DNA of 46,735 nt. Origin: an uncultured Marinomonas sp. (lineage in GTDB: Bacteria; Pseudomonadota; Gammaproteobacteria; Pseudomonadales; Marinomonadaceae). Numbering within the stretch: position 1 is the first letter of the stretch; each line of letters begins with the position of its first letter. Below the pieces are notes generated by a model. That model did not search any database and was not told the DNA's origin. It saw only the letters and a list, made by a program, of their open reading frames with translations. Made by a program: the position numbers and the translations under genes. Location of the stretch: the NCBI GenBank assembly GCA_938009755.1, contig CALLIL010000034.1:1-46735 (forward strand). The letters are read 5' to 3'. Positions 18,160 to 29,126 of the stretch are shown one piece after another.

Positions 18160-18696
18160 ATGACAGACTTTGATCAATTCGACAACGAAGAAGACATTCC
18201 AAAAAGCAAAACACAGATCAAACGTGAAGTGGAAGCCTTACAAGACCTTGGTAAAAAACTATTGAGCTTGAGCAAAAACCAGCTCAAGAAAGTAGAAATG
18301 TCTGAGACACTAAGAGAAGCGATTGAAGAAGATGGACGAATCAAAAAGCATGAAGCTAAAAGACGACATCTACAATACATTGGCAAAGTCATGCGCTCTG
18401 AAGATCATGAAACCATTGCTCAACGTGTTGCACTCTTTGACACAACATCAGCCGCTTACAACAAGCTGTTTCATCAATTAGAGATAAAACGAGACCAATT
18501 GATTGGTGAAAATAGCAAAGACGTTTTGTCACAATATTTGGAAGAAAACCCAGAAGTTGAAGACATCCAACTTTTACGTCAATTGATTCGCCAATCCCAA
18601 AAAGAAGTCTCTCAAGGAAGCAACACCACTAATCGGAAAAAGCTGTTTCGCTTTCTGCGCGAAGCTGAAGAAAGACGCCTTGGGCTAAAAGACTAA
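18160..18696 (+). CDS. darP: Ribosome biogenesis factor DarP (YjgA, DUF615)
   Basis: DarP binds late 50S precursors and helps the peptidyl-transferase centre mature. 178 residues, strongly charged and helical. Family features are SKTQIKREVEALQDLGKKLL at the N-terminus, AKRRHLQYIGKVMR in the middle, and NRKKLFRFLREAEER near the C-terminus. It is the last gene of the yrbG-to-darP run, 6 nt after mgtE. In Pseudomonas this gene has tldD and a nitrilase-like gene between it and yhdP (from memory); here only a hairpin-bearing gap separates it from convergent yhdP. Confidence 0.94.
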   Translation: MTDFDQFDNEEDIPKSKTQIKREVEALQDLGKKLLSLSKNQLKKVEMSETLREAIEEDGRIKKHEAKRRHLQYIGKVMRSEDHETIAQRVALFDTTSAAYNKLFHQLEIKRDQLIGENSKDVLSQYLEENPEVEDIQLLRQLIRQSQKEVSQGSNTTNRKKLFRFLREAEERRLGLKD

Positions 18697-18710
18697 TGAC
18701 GACACTTATC

Positions 18711-18768
18711 TAATAAGAAAGACAACAACGCCTAACAAGAAAGACAACAACCTTTCTTATTAGGCGTT
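18711..18768. repeat. Direct repeat with two alternative hairpins between darP and yhdP
   Basis: A 15-bp direct repeat AAGAAAGACAACAAC occurs at 18715-18729 and 18737-18751. A single 3' arm (from 18752) can pair with either upstream arm: TAATAAGAAAG (18711-18721) with CTTTCTTATTA (18752-18762), or 18727-18743 with 18752-18768 (16 of 17 paired, one mismatch). The two stems exclude each other. There is no clear T-tract on either side, so it is not a classical terminator, although its place between convergent genes suggests a transcript-end role. Confidence 0.7.
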
Positions 18769-18805
18769 AAAGCCAAGAATCAGCGACATTAAAAACACAC
18801 CGTTA

Positions 18806-21800
18806 TTAGTCATCTTTCCCTTTTGGATCAAAACGAACCGGAGTAATGGAGGGAGATTCAAAAGGTCCTTTTATTTTGTATTGAATACTGGTCACTTTTG
18901 AAATCTGGCTGCCAAACAAACGATCAGTGATATACAACAAGCCTGCGATTTGAGGCGTACTCCATATCAAAGCGGCAAGCGGCAGCGCTCCTGTAATAGG
19001 AAAAGCAGCCGTTAACGTTTCATCAAGCGTTTCATCGATGACATTTGCCGAACCCTCTAATGTCAGTTCAGCTGTAGGGGAAATTACACTAATTGGTTTT
19101 TTCGTCTTAATAATTCCGTTCTTTGCAGATAAGACACCCGAAAATTCATCATAGGTTAAGCCCGGCTCATATACATCAGAAAAATCTAAAGACAGTCTTC
19201 GACTTAAAGCGCCGACGTTAAATATTCCCAATATTTTAAGAAAGGAAGGCAGCTCTTCAACCTTATGAAAGGTACCATTTTCAGAAGAGAAACTGATGTC
19301 ACCTGAAAGGGTTTCTCTACCAAAATGAAATGGGTGCCCTTCCCATCCCAGATCAACGTTCACTTTATACTTTTCTGAAGAGACAAAAGAAGTTGCCGAG
19401 AATTTCTTCGTAAGCTCCGCAAGGTCTTTACCATTTATATCCAGTGCTAAATCCACACGAGAATCTTCACCTGCATCCAACCAAGTAAACCGACCATTTA
19501 ATTTCCCTGTTTTTAAACTGGTTGAAATAGGATCGATTTGAACCGTATTACCTTCTTTTGAAACAACAAACTGCCAATCACCATAAGGTTGTTCATTGAG
19601 ATAAAATTGATCGACAGACAGTCTCATATTGGGAATTTGTTGCACTGATAAAGGCGCCGGACTTGACTCAGTGCTATCTGTATCATCTTCACTAACTGGA
19701 TCAGTATTCCAACTTAAAAATGAAAAGTGGAGATCAGCAAGACCGTCTTTTTCTAATAATGAGACACTCATTTCATCAGAACTCACATACACAGGCTTTT
19801 CATTGTCTTTATCATACGACACTTTGAAATTATGCCACGTATTATGTGGGTTCACTTCAACAGCATTAACAATCAAATCAACATGCTTTAACCAAGAGGG
19901 AACACTAGGTAATTTAACACCTTCACCATTGATTACACCTTCATTTTCTTTGCTAGAGACACTCTTTACCGTTTCCAGCCAATTTTGGATATTCAGCGAC
20001 TCGAGAAAACCTGTAACCGTTAACCCGTCAGCCATATCAACATGAGACTTATCTCCACCCAAACCATTAAGCGCTACATTTCCACCAAGGAACTGACCAT
20101 CACGCAATAACACTTGAGCATCTAATAGCTGATTGTATTGAGAGGCAACAATCATATCGTCTTCATAAAGGCTGACTCTCAGCTGCAAAGGCTTCACGGC
20201 AAGAGCTTGTTTACCAATAGGCTCAGGAAAATCAAGATCAACACCAATTAAATCAGTGTCAATGATGATGTCGATCTGACCATTTCGAGTTTTATTAATT
20301 GTTAGTAGACCAGTATAAAGTGTTTCACCTGTCGTTTTCTGTACAACAAACTCGGGCAACTCTCGCCACTTAGCGACTTTTTGAACATCTGCAACACCTG
20401 AGAACTCGCCTGTAATGGCGAGCTCTCCTTCTTCAGTTTCATTTGAATTTAAGGTAAGAACAGAAGCACCACCGAACCCCTCAACACTGAATTCTGAGTC
20501 AGTAATCCCTGTGTCAGAGCTAAAATGTAAACGCCCTTCACGTATCACTGAAGGTAAGTTCAAGTCCTCCATGAATAAAGAATTATCTTGAAACTCAATA
20601 CTCAGCGCCACATCAGACTCTTCATTTTCTACTAATGGGACAGCAACATCAAAGCGAGTAGTAATATCGCCACTCACCTTCCAAGCTGAAAAAGGTGAAA
20701 GAACTGTTTTCGCTAAAGGCGTTTCCTGTAAAACATCAACAATCAATGAAGACTCATCCGTGACGCCACCTTTAATATTCATCCAGCTCGCAGAACCATT
20801 TTCTATCGGCACAGAAATTTCGATGTCGTTTACAAGCAGATCAGACAAGGTTGCCGCTGACACGTGAACCGCTACACCCTCCTGACTTAGCTCAAAAGAA
20901 CCTTTTACATCTTTTGCGACGGGCCAGTTTTCATCAAAAGCAATGTCTAAGCCACTCGCCTCAATCTTAAGACGTACATGCGGAGAGGCTCCTTCTTCTA
21001 ATTCACTCTGGATGAGAACATCTACGGAATCGGCCTGACCAATATCTGCGTACGCCCTGCTTAACCATTCCTGTAGACTCGCATCCAAAGCATTCGAAGG
21101 AATATAAGTGAGTCGATCCTTAGCGGCCACATTGCTCCCATGCAAATCCAACGCTATCCAACTATGGTCATCATCGCCAATTTCAAGCCTGAAACTACCA
21201 CTTAGCTTGGCCTCGTCTTTCTTAAGCGAAAGATTGTTGCCTTTTAACAGAAACACGTCTTGATGTTTTGCCCAATCAACATACCCTGACAAGGCTTTCA
21301 CATTCCAACTTTCTTCATAAAGCTCGTCAAAATGAAGGTTTGTATCATCACTTTGAAAATCAAGATAGCCATCATCGTTCGATAAATTGAAAATAGCATC
21401 CACACTGCTAACCGCTGGAATGCCTTTATAGCCATTAACAGAAACATCTTCAAGATTGGTTAAGAACTCAAAAGACAAATCATCATTTGGCTGATCCGAA
21501 AAGTGCAAACGACCATTTTTTGCAACCCCTTCTGGAGAAAGAGCATTTAACATCTCTTTTGCCGAACTATTTTCCGGCAAACAATAATCAGCAATTTGAT
21601 AAAGAAAGCTTAAGTCTATTCGGTCATACCTAATGGTTGAACGATTGGTAACTGACGACCAGTCGAAAGCAATATTTGATAATGGATAATCACTCTGGCC
21701 TTGACTCTGTAATTCCAAATTATGAACATCTAAATGCAACTTAGGCTTTTGATACGAATAATTTAGCTTAAGCGCGGATCGAGAACGGTAGCGCTTTCCA

Positions 21801-22645
21801 TCTGAAAAAGTAAAATCCAATGCGGTGTCATGTGTCTGTAACGCTATCTCGCTGTCCACCAATACATCCAACCAAGCATCACCTCCAAATTCAACAGAAG
21901 ACAACGAAAAAGGATTAGAAGGAAAAATCTCACTAACGGGAATAGTAATGAGAGGTGAATGAAGTTCCGTTTTTACGCGATACCCTCCAACAACCAAGCT
22001 TGTTTTATCGACTCTGGAGCGAATTTCAAATGGCTCTTTATAATCATCTAAGTAAAAAGTTGATTGCAATAAAGAGCCAAAGGCTTTTTGAAAAATATAC
22101 AGATGAGGGATGTGGATTTTGTGATCACCTAAACGCTGACTGTACACGTTTATTTTGGCATTTAGAATAGAGAAATTACGCTGTGCGGAGAGATAATCAA
22201 GCGCCCTTTCAATGCCAACATCATTATCAACGGTTTTGGTTATACGCGCACCATTTAATCGCCACTGATCATCCGTTTCTTCTAACGACACCACAGGATT
22301 TAGAAAACGAATATAAGTAAACTGAGGACTGAGACTTAACAATGACTTTATCGTATCGATTCTAATACGCATTTCTTCAACAAAAATAGCGTCTTTGCCA
22401 TTAGGAGACAATTGAAAACCACTAACGGACACCGTTGGGTCGATACCCTCTAAACGGCCATCAATACTTTTTAATGTAATCGGATAGCCTGTAATTTGCT
22501 CCAGATTACGCTCAATCTGTGGACGATAATGATCCAAGTAAGGCAGTATTTTTCCTGCACCTAAAGAAGATACAGCCAAAAGAGCAGAAAATGTAACCAT
22601 TCCCCAAAAAGCTAAAAGAATAATCTTACGCAATAGCCAACTCAT
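18806..22645 (-). CDS. yhdP: YhdP-family AsmA-like envelope lipid-transport protein
   Basis: Very large (1279-residue) inner-membrane-anchored protein of the YhdP/TIGR02099 family. Members form long periplasmic beta-taco bridges for phospholipid movement to the outer membrane (with TamB and YdbH in E. coli). There is one N-terminal helix (LRKIILLAFWGMVTFSALLAV), the DUF3971-type N-terminus GYPITLKSIDGRLEGIDPTV, long beta-rich repeats, and an AsmA-like C-terminus PTAELTLEGSANVIDETLDE with GALPLAALIWSTPQIAGLL. I use ATG 22645 (AGGT seven bases upstream) rather than GTG 22672, which has no ribosome site. It is the last gene of the mre-maf-rng run. Confidence 0.9.
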   Translation of the reverse strand: MSWLLRKIILLAFWGMVTFSALLAVSSLGAGKILPYLDHYRPQIERNLEQITGYPITLKSIDGRLEGIDPTVSVSGFQLSPNGKDAIFVEEMRIRIDTIKSLLSLSPQFTYIRFLNPVVSLEETDDQWRLNGARITKTVDNDVGIERALDYLSAQRNFSILNAKINVYSQRLGDHKIHIPHLYIFQKAFGSLLQSTFYLDDYKEPFEIRSRVDKTSLVVGGYRVKTELHSPLITIPVSEIFPSNPFSLSSVEFGGDAWLDVLVDSEIALQTHDTALDFTFSDGKRYRSRSALKLNYSYQKPKLHLDVHNLELQSQGQSDYPLSNIAFDWSSVTNRSTIRYDRIDLSFLYQIADYCLPENSSAKEMLNALSPEGVAKNGRLHFSDQPNDDLSFEFLTNLEDVSVNGYKGIPAVSSVDAIFNLSNDDGYLDFQSDDTNLHFDELYEESWNVKALSGYVDWAKHQDVFLLKGNNLSLKKDEAKLSGSFRLEIGDDDHSWIALDLHGSNVAAKDRLTYIPSNALDASLQEWLSRAYADIGQADSVDVLIQSELEEGASPHVRLKIEASGLDIAFDENWPVAKDVKGSFELSQEGVAVHVSAATLSDLLVNDIEISVPIENGSASWMNIKGGVTDESSLIVDVLQETPLAKTVLSPFSAWKVSGDITTRFDVAVPLVENEESDVALSIEFQDNSLFMEDLNLPSVIREGRLHFSSDTGITDSEFSVEGFGGASVLTLNSNETEEGELAITGEFSGVADVQKVAKWRELPEFVVQKTTGETLYTGLLTINKTRNGQIDIIIDTDLIGVDLDFPEPIGKQALAVKPLQLRVSLYEDDMIVASQYNQLLDAQVLLRDGQFLGGNVALNGLGGDKSHVDMADGLTVTGFLESLNIQNWLETVKSVSSKENEGVINGEGVKLPSVPSWLKHVDLIVNAVEVNPHNTWHNFKVSYDKDNEKPVYVSSDEMSVSLLEKDGLADLHFSFLSWNTDPVSEDDTDSTESSPAPLSVQQIPNMRLSVDQFYLNEQPYGDWQFVVSKEGNTVQIDPISTSLKTGKLNGRFTWLDAGEDSRVDLALDINGKDLAELTKKFSATSFVSSEKYKVNVDLGWEGHPFHFGRETLSGDISFSSENGTFHKVEELPSFLKILGIFNVGALSRRLSLDFSDVYEPGLTYDEFSGVLSAKNGIIKTKKPISVISPTAELTLEGSANVIDETLDETLTAAFPITGALPLAALIWSTPQIAGLLYITDRLFGSQISKVTSIQYKIKGPFESPSITPVRFDPKGKDD

Positions 22646-22677
22646 TTTAAGACCTGCATGTCTTGCAATCACTGAAT

Positions 22678-24132
22678 TTAGCGAAGGACAACATCATATT
22701 GGTCTTGTGTGTACACCGAGTCAACTTGAAAACGAATGGTTTTTCTTATGAAGGCTTCAAGTTCAGCCACACTCGCACTTTCTTCATCTAAGAAACGTTC
22801 AACAACCGAACTCGCCGCAAGCACAGTATAGGTTTGTGGGTCATACGCACGATCAGCTCTTAAAATCTCACGAAAGACTTCATAGCAAACTGTTTCAGGT
22901 GTTTTCACTAAGCCACTACCACGACACGAGTGGCAAGGTTCACACAAGGTTTGGCCTAAGCTTTCACGAGTTCGTTTACGGGTCATTTCAACCAAACCTA
23001 GCTCAGAGACACCCGTAATTTTGGTTTTTGCATGATCAGCATCCAATACTTTCTCTAGCATTCTGAGTACCTGACGCTTGTGCTCATCATCTTCCATATC
23101 AATAAAATCAATAATAATAATGCCGCCAAGGTTTCGTAATCTGAGCTGTCGACCAATAGAGGTGGCTGCCTCTAAGTTGGTTTTATAAATTGTCTCTTCT
23201 AAATTTCGGCTACCAACAAAAGCGCCAGTATTAACATCTATGGTTGTCATAGACTCTGTTTGCTCTACCAGTAAATAACCGCCAGATTTTAATTGAACCT
23301 TACGATCCAAAGCTTTCTGTATTTCGTCTTCTACGCTGTATAAGTCAAATATTGGCCGTTCACCAGGGTAATATTCAATCCTATCTTTCAGCTCAGGAAT
23401 AAAATCATCTGCGAAAGAGCGTAATTTCACATAATTTTCTTTTGAATCTATGCGAATTTTCTCCGTGGTCAACCCCACTAAATCACGCATTGTTCTTAAG
23501 TGCAAAGGCAAGTCTTCATAAATAACAGAAGGCGCTTTCGCCGTTTTCATTCTACGTTTTACGGACTGCCACAAACGCGTCAAAAACTTAATATCAGAAA
23601 GGATTTCATCCTCTCCTACATTTTCCGCAGCAGTGCGTAAAATATAACCGCTACTTTCATCAGCCTCTGTCAGCGCACCTGAAACCAGCTGTTTAAGACG
23701 CTCACGTTCTTGTTCGTTTTCAATTCGCTGACTAACACCCACATGAGATTGATCTGGCATATAAACAAGGTAACGAGATGGAATTGAAAGGTGAGTCGTC
23801 AAACGGGCACCTTTTGAGCTAATAGGATCTTTGGTAACTTGAACAACCAGAGACTGCCCTTCACGTAAGTAATCCCCTATCTGGTCACTCGGATTTGTTG
23901 CCTCACGATCAGCCACCTCAGAGACATGAATAAACGCCGCCCTTTCTAAACCGATATCAACAAATGCCGCCTGCATTCCTGGTAGAACACGTACCACTTT
24001 CCCTTGATAAATATTTCCTACAATGCCTTTACGGCTAGAACGCTCAATATACACCTCTTGCAAAACACCATTTTCAACAAGAGCCACACGGATTTCCATT
24101 GGTGTCACATTGATTAATACGTCTTCACTCAT
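22678..24132 (-). CDS. rng: Ribonuclease G
   Basis: Endoribonuclease of the RNase E/G family that processes the 16S rRNA 5' end and decays some mRNAs. The 484 residues fit RNase G and exclude RNase E, which has a long C-terminal scaffold. Domains: the S1 RNA-binding region (GNIYQGKVVRVLPGMQAAFVD, about 38-58), the DNase I-like catalytic region with TTIDVNTGAFVGSRNLEET and IIIIDFIDMEDDEHKRQVL carrying the Mg-binding aspartates, and the zinc-link CEPCHSCRGSG (about 395-405). The start overlaps maf by 4 nt (ATGA). Confidence 0.97.
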   Translation of the reverse strand: MSEDVLINVTPMEIRVALVENGVLQEVYIERSSRKGIVGNIYQGKVVRVLPGMQAAFVDIGLERAAFIHVSEVADREATNPSDQIGDYLREGQSLVVQVTKDPISSKGARLTTHLSIPSRYLVYMPDQSHVGVSQRIENEQERERLKQLVSGALTEADESSGYILRTAAENVGEDEILSDIKFLTRLWQSVKRRMKTAKAPSVIYEDLPLHLRTMRDLVGLTTEKIRIDSKENYVKLRSFADDFIPELKDRIEYYPGERPIFDLYSVEDEIQKALDRKVQLKSGGYLLVEQTESMTTIDVNTGAFVGSRNLEETIYKTNLEAATSIGRQLRLRNLGGIIIIDFIDMEDDEHKRQVLRMLEKVLDADHAKTKITGVSELGLVEMTRKRTRESLGQTLCEPCHSCRGSGLVKTPETVCYEVFREILRADRAYDPQTYTVLAASSVVERFLDEESASVAELEAFIRKTIRFQVDSVYTQDQYDVVLR

Positions 24133-24734
24133 GAGACTCTCCCCTCTAATGAATGAATACCGAACTCTGCTAGTATTTTGGCAGTTTCAAACAAAGGCAA
24201 ACCCACAACTGCAGAATACGACCCAGACATTGATTCAACAAACACGGCCCCCAATCCTTGTATTGCGTACGACCCAGCTTTTCCCCTTGGCTCATCAGTA
24301 TTCCAATATTGCTGAATTTCTAACTCAGAGATAGAGCGAAAAAATACATCTGTTACAACACATTGACTCACAACATGCCTCTTACCAAAATCAGCAACAC
24401 ATAAAGAAGTCATTACTTGATGAGAACGACCCGATAAAAGACTTAACATGCGTTTTGCATCATCAAAAGATTCTGGCTTACCCAATATTTCTTGGTCAAC
24501 TACCACACTGGTATCAGAAGCTATAAAAATTGAAGAAGGGTCAAAAGAAGGTTGTTGTGCGTACTTTTCAATGGTAGCGGAAGCTTTTTCCTGAGCCATT
24601 CGGATAACATATTGCTCCGGATTCTCGTCAGGTATAGGCGTCTCATCAATATCGGCAGGAAGCACCTCAAACGACTTAACCAAAAGACTGAGCAGCTCTT
24701 TTCTTCTAGGCGAAGCCGAAGCCAGAACAAGCAT
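24129..24734 (-). CDS. maf: Maf-family nucleotide pyrophosphatase (YhdE type)
   Basis: Maf/YhdE proteins hydrolyse dTTP, UTP and modified pyrimidine triphosphates to monophosphates; overexpression blocks septation in Bacillus. 201 residues with the substrate-binding N-terminus LASASPRRKELL, catalytic IFIASDTSVVVDQEILGKP, LSGRSHQVMTSLCV, and DEPRGKAGSYAIQGLGAVFV, the last arrangement being typical of the YhdE (dTTP/UTP) branch. It sits between mreD (20-nt gap) and rng (4-nt overlap), the order seen in E. coli and Pseudomonas. Confidence 0.95.
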   Translation of the reverse strand: MLVLASASPRRKELLSLLVKSFEVLPADIDETPIPDENPEQYVIRMAQEKASATIEKYAQQPSFDPSSIFIASDTSVVVDQEILGKPESFDDAKRMLSLLSGRSHQVMTSLCVADFGKRHVVSQCVVTDVFFRSISELEIQQYWNTDEPRGKAGSYAIQGLGAVFVESMSGSYSAVVGLPLFETAKILAEFGIHSLEGRVS

Positions 24735-24754
24735 AATTTTTTCCTAATATGGCT

Positions 24755-25228
24755 TTACTGTATAGCGTAAAATCGACGAATACTGCGTAAAATAATAAAT
24801 GACCAAGGCCACAGCAGCCCTGTAATAACCGCAGGTAAAAAGATCAACAGAGTGGGCTCTGCATGACCAATATAATGATCGACCCAGAAGTCCACTAATT
24901 GATTAGTACTTACAAGCACGCAAATAAAGAAGCCTTGCTGCCAACGATGATACATACGTAAACGCTTATAAAAAACGGCGCAGGTATAAGAAATAATAAC
25001 GTATGTTAAAGAATGCTGACCAATTATTCCTCCTTGCAATAAGTCGACCATAAGACCTAAAAACCAAGCAAAACCAACACCCACTCTAAATGGCAAAGCA
25101 ATAACCCAATACAAAATAACCAGTAAAGCCCACTCTGGTCGAAACCATATAAACCTTTCTGGAAAAGGCACCGCTTCAAGCATCAAAGCGGTAAGTAAAG
25201 TAATGAAAAATACTATTGTCGGCTTCAT
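24755..25228 (-). CDS. mreD: Rod shape-determining protein MreD
   Basis: 157-residue inner-membrane protein of the rod complex (elongasome), with about five hydrophobic helices filling nearly the whole chain. The family pattern is visible: a helix, RPEWALLVILYWVIALPFRVG, FAWFLGLMVDLLQGGIIGQH and LTYVIISYTCAVFYKRLRMY. It overlaps mreC by 4 nt (ATGA), so the mreBCD products are probably made in coordination. The downstream maf gene starts after 20 nt. Confidence 0.94.
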   Translation of the reverse strand: MKPTIVFFITLLTALMLEAVPFPERFIWFRPEWALLVILYWVIALPFRVGVGFAWFLGLMVDLLQGGIIGQHSLTYVIISYTCAVFYKRLRMYHRWQQGFFICVLVSTNQLVDFWVDHYIGHAEPTLLIFLPAVITGLLWPWSFIILRSIRRFYAIQ

Positions 25229-26073
25229 TCTGGTTCTACTTGTGTTTTATCTATCAACATAACATGGCGACTTCGACCCAATTGAGCCAAAGGAATGACA
25301 TCTACATCAGCATAAGAACGACCTGCCGTTAAGGTAACACTTTTCACCACTCCGACTGGATATCCTCGAGGAAAGCGATTATCAAGGCCAGATGTGGTTA
25401 ATAGATCACCTTTTTTGATATCGACAGAGCGAGGAACACTCATTAATTCCATGCTTTTCTCATCACCTGTACCACGCAAGATACTGCGAAAGCCTGTACG
25501 AGAAAGTTGTACTGGAACAAAATGACTAGCATCCGCAATCAATAAGACTCGACTACTGTATGCAGAGGTTTCAACAACTTGCCCTAATACGCCGGTCGCA
25601 TCCAAAACAGGTTGGCCTACATAAGCCCCAGAAGAAAAGCCTTTATCAATCATCAATTTGTGACTATAGGCATTTTGGTCAAAACCAATTACCTCTGCCA
25701 TCACGATTTTTTCATCAACTCGCTGAGAGGCATCCAATAACTCTCTTAAGCGTATGTTTTCAGCTTGAAGAGAATCCAACCTTTGTTGTCGACTGCGCAA
25801 TAGAAGAATTTCTGTTTGTAATGCCTGATTCTCACTTACCAAGCCTTCACGACTTTCTAAGTGCTCATCAGCCCAATAAAAAATTTTTTGAGGAATGTTA
25901 ACAACAACCTGAATAGGCGTTACTAGTAAAGTTAGATAAGGACGCACATGTGAAAAAACACTGTAACGAATATCTGAGACAATCATAATAACGGACAAGA
26001 TAACCAGCACAATAAAACGTGTACCAGAAACCTTGCCGCCAAAATGAAGCGAATTATTAACGGTGTTACGCAC
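25225..26073 (-). CDS. mreC: Rod shape-determining protein MreC
   Basis: Bitopic inner-membrane protein that assembles in the periplasm and activates the PBP2-RodA peptidoglycan synthase. 282 residues: membrane helix (FIVLVILSVIMIVSDIRYS, about 20-38), a coiled-coil (about 75-115, LVSENQALQTEILLLRSRQQ and onward), then the beta-barrel domain with AEVIGFDQNAYSHKLMIDKG, GVLGQVVETSAYSSRVLLI and GDLLTTSGLDNRFPRGYPVG. It begins 7 nt after mreB. Length is slightly short compared with E. coli MreC because the C-terminal tail is brief. Confidence 0.96.
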   Translation of the reverse strand: MRNTVNNSLHFGGKVSGTRFIVLVILSVIMIVSDIRYSVFSHVRPYLTLLVTPIQVVVNIPQKIFYWADEHLESREGLVSENQALQTEILLLRSRQQRLDSLQAENIRLRELLDASQRVDEKIVMAEVIGFDQNAYSHKLMIDKGFSSGAYVGQPVLDATGVLGQVVETSAYSSRVLLIADASHFVPVQLSRTGFRSILRGTGDEKSMELMSVPRSVDIKKGDLLTTSGLDNRFPRGYPVGVVKSVTLTAGRSYADVDVIPLAQLGRSRHVMLIDKTQVEPE

Positions 26074-26080
26074 TTAAACC

Positions 26081-27130
<1,050 letters not shown>

Positions 27131-27363
27131 TTACATCCTGATAAATACGATACGAACAATTTCAAAATGTAACAATCGCTAGCGCATTGGGCAAGTTGAT
27201 TCCGCATAAAACTTAAAAAAGTTCCCATCTATTTCATTGTTTTTTGGTTTTTTCTTAAATATTTACAAATAAATTCGGTTTTTAGCTTAGTTGGGTTTAT
27301 AGGAATAGCGGTAAGAGATACAATCTTCGACAATTATTACAATTGAAAAAAATCAGGTGACAC

Positions 27364-27651
27364 ATGTCTATAGACAAAGAAGACGTGCAGAAAATTGCAC
27401 ACTTGGCTCGCCTTGCTCTTGCTGAGGAAGGTGTCGATCAATATCAACAATCTCTATCTAGTATTTTAGCACTCGTTGGAGAAATGCAGTCTGTTGATAC
27501 TGATGGCGTTGAACCACTTTCAAACCCATTAGAAATGACTCAAAGACTAAGAGAAGACGTCGTAACGGAAGAAAACCGCCGAAAGGACTTTCTTGCCAAC
27601 GCACCGGAATCCGAAGCCGGCCTTTTCCTTGTACCAAAAGTGATTGACTAG
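27364..27651 (+). CDS. gatC: Asp/Glu-tRNA amidotransferase subunit C
   Basis: Small subunit of GatCAB, which wraps around GatA and GatB and stabilises the complex. 95 residues: [20 protein letters not shown] at the N-terminus, [20 protein letters not shown] in the middle, and the conserved LREDVVTEE...[16 protein letters not shown] at the C-terminus. ATG 27364 has AGGTG four bases upstream. It leads gatCAB. In gammaproteobacteria, which normally have GlnRS, the complex is expected to make Asn-tRNA(Asn) from Asp-tRNA(Asn) (family knowledge). Confidence 0.97.
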   Translation: MSIDKEDVQKIAHLARLALAEEGVDQYQQSLSSILALVGEMQSVDTDGVEPLSNPLEMTQRLREDVVTEENRRKDFLANAPESEAGLFLVPKVID

Positions 27652-27664
27652 AGAGCCTATAAGC

Positions 27665-29125
27665 ATGTACGAACAAAGCATCTCGACATTAGCGCAACAA
27701 CTGCGCAATAAAGACATCTCCAGCGTTGAATTAACCAACCTTTTTCTAAAACGCATTACAGACCTCGACCCAGCATTAAACAGCTTTATTACCGTCAGCA
27801 GTGACATAGCTTTGGCGCAAGCCGCGCAAGCAGACGCTCTACTACAAAGCGGTCAAGGTTCGAGCTTAACGGGCATTCCTATCGCCCATAAAGATTTGTT
27901 TTGTACGCAAGGCACATTAACAACGTGCGGATCAAAAATGCTTAACAACTTCATTCCACCATACGAATCCACAGTGACCAGCCGTATTCAGCAAGCTGGC
28001 GCCGTCATGTTAGGCAAAACCAACATGGATGAATTCGCAATGGGTTCATCCAATGAAAACAGTTATTATGGCGCTGTAAAAAACCCTTGGAACTTAGAGA
28101 CTGTTCCTGGCGGCTCATCCGGTGGTTCCGCTGCGGCCATCGCAGCAGGATTGGCTGTTGCAGCCACTGGCACGGATACAGGCGGCTCAATTCGCCAACC
28201 CGCTTCATTTTGCGGTATTACAGGCCTAAAGCCAACATATGGTCGTGTCTCTCGCTTCGGAATGATTGCTTACGCATCGAGCCTTGATCAAGCCGGCCCA
28301 ATGGCGAAAAGCGCAGAAGACTGTGCACATCTAATGCAAGCCATGTCTGGTTTTGATGAGAAAGACTCAACATCTTCAGAAACACCAAACGATGACTACC
28401 TATCCAATATTAATACACCGCTAACAGGGTTAAAAATCGGCCTTCCAAAAGAGTATTTTGGCGACGGCTTAGACTCCAATGTTGCAGACATCATCATGGC
28501 AGCGGTAAAAGAATTTGAAAAACTTGGCGCGACAGTAAAAGAAGTCTCTTTACCTAACTTGCAACTCAGCATTCCTTCGTATTATGTCATTGCCCCTTCT
28601 GAAGCCTCTTCCAACTTATCTCGTTTTGATGGCGTGCGCTTTGGACACAGATGCGACAACCCGAAAGATTTGCTTGATATGTACATGCGCTCCCGCTCTG
28701 AAGGTTTTGGCACAGAAGTTCAAAAACGCATCATGGTTGGCACATACGCCCTTTCAGAAGGCTATTATGATGCTTACTACTTAAAAGCCCAAAAAATTCG
28801 TCGACTCATCAAACAAGATTTTGTCAATGCACTCAATGAAGTAGATGTCATCATGGGGCCAGTCGCGCCAACAACGGCATTTGGCTTAGGCAGCAAAACT
28901 AGCGATCCAGTTGCCATGTATCTAGAAGACATCTACACCCTATCCGTCAACCTTGCAGGCATTCCAGCCATGTCAGTCCCTGCGGGGTTTGCCAACAACA
29001 TGCCAGTTGGCCTTCAAATAATGGGTAACTACTTTGCCGAAGCCAAGCTACTAAACATAGCGCACCAGTACCAACAACATACTGACTGGCACTTACAAAC
29101 ACCAACCATGGCAAAAGGAGCATAA
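27665..29125 (+). CDS. gatA: Asp/Glu-tRNA amidotransferase subunit A
   Basis: Glutamine-hydrolysing amidase subunit that supplies ammonia to GatB. 486 residues of the amidase-signature family. The Ser-cis-Ser-Lys triad is visible: Lys76 in IPIAHKDLF, Ser151 in [12 protein letters not shown], Ser175 in [12 protein letters not shown]. The frame extends 21 nt upstream to a TTG that overlaps gatC; I place the start at ATG 27665, giving [13 protein letters not shown], which matches family N-termini and has AGAG about nine bases upstream. gatB starts 1 nt after its stop codon. Confidence 0.97.
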   Translation: MYEQSISTLAQQLRNKDISSVELTNLFLKRITDLDPALNSFITVSSDIALAQAAQADALLQSGQGSSLTGIPIAHKDLFCTQGTLTTCGSKMLNNFIPPYESTVTSRIQQAGAVMLGKTNMDEFAMGSSNENSYYGAVKNPWNLETVPGGSSGGSAAAIAAGLAVAATGTDTGGSIRQPASFCGITGLKPTYGRVSRFGMIAYASSLDQAGPMAKSAEDCAHLMQAMSGFDEKDSTSSETPNDDYLSNINTPLTGLKIGLPKEYFGDGLDSNVADIIMAAVKEFEKLGATVKEVSLPNLQLSIPSYYVIAPSEASSNLSRFDGVRFGHRCDNPKDLLDMYMRSRSEGFGTEVQKRIMVGTYALSEGYYDAYYLKAQKIRRLIKQDFVNALNEVDVIMGPVAPTTAFGLGSKTSDPVAMYLEDIYTLSVNLAGIPAMSVPAGFANNMPVGLQIMGNYFAEAKLLNIAHQYQQHTDWHLQTPTMAKGA

Positions 29126-29126
29126 T

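Noticed and set aside
19629-20045. 138-codon open frame antisense to yhdP
   Set aside because: Serine-rich composition typical of antisense to an acidic beta-rich gene; no ribosome site or neighbour logic.
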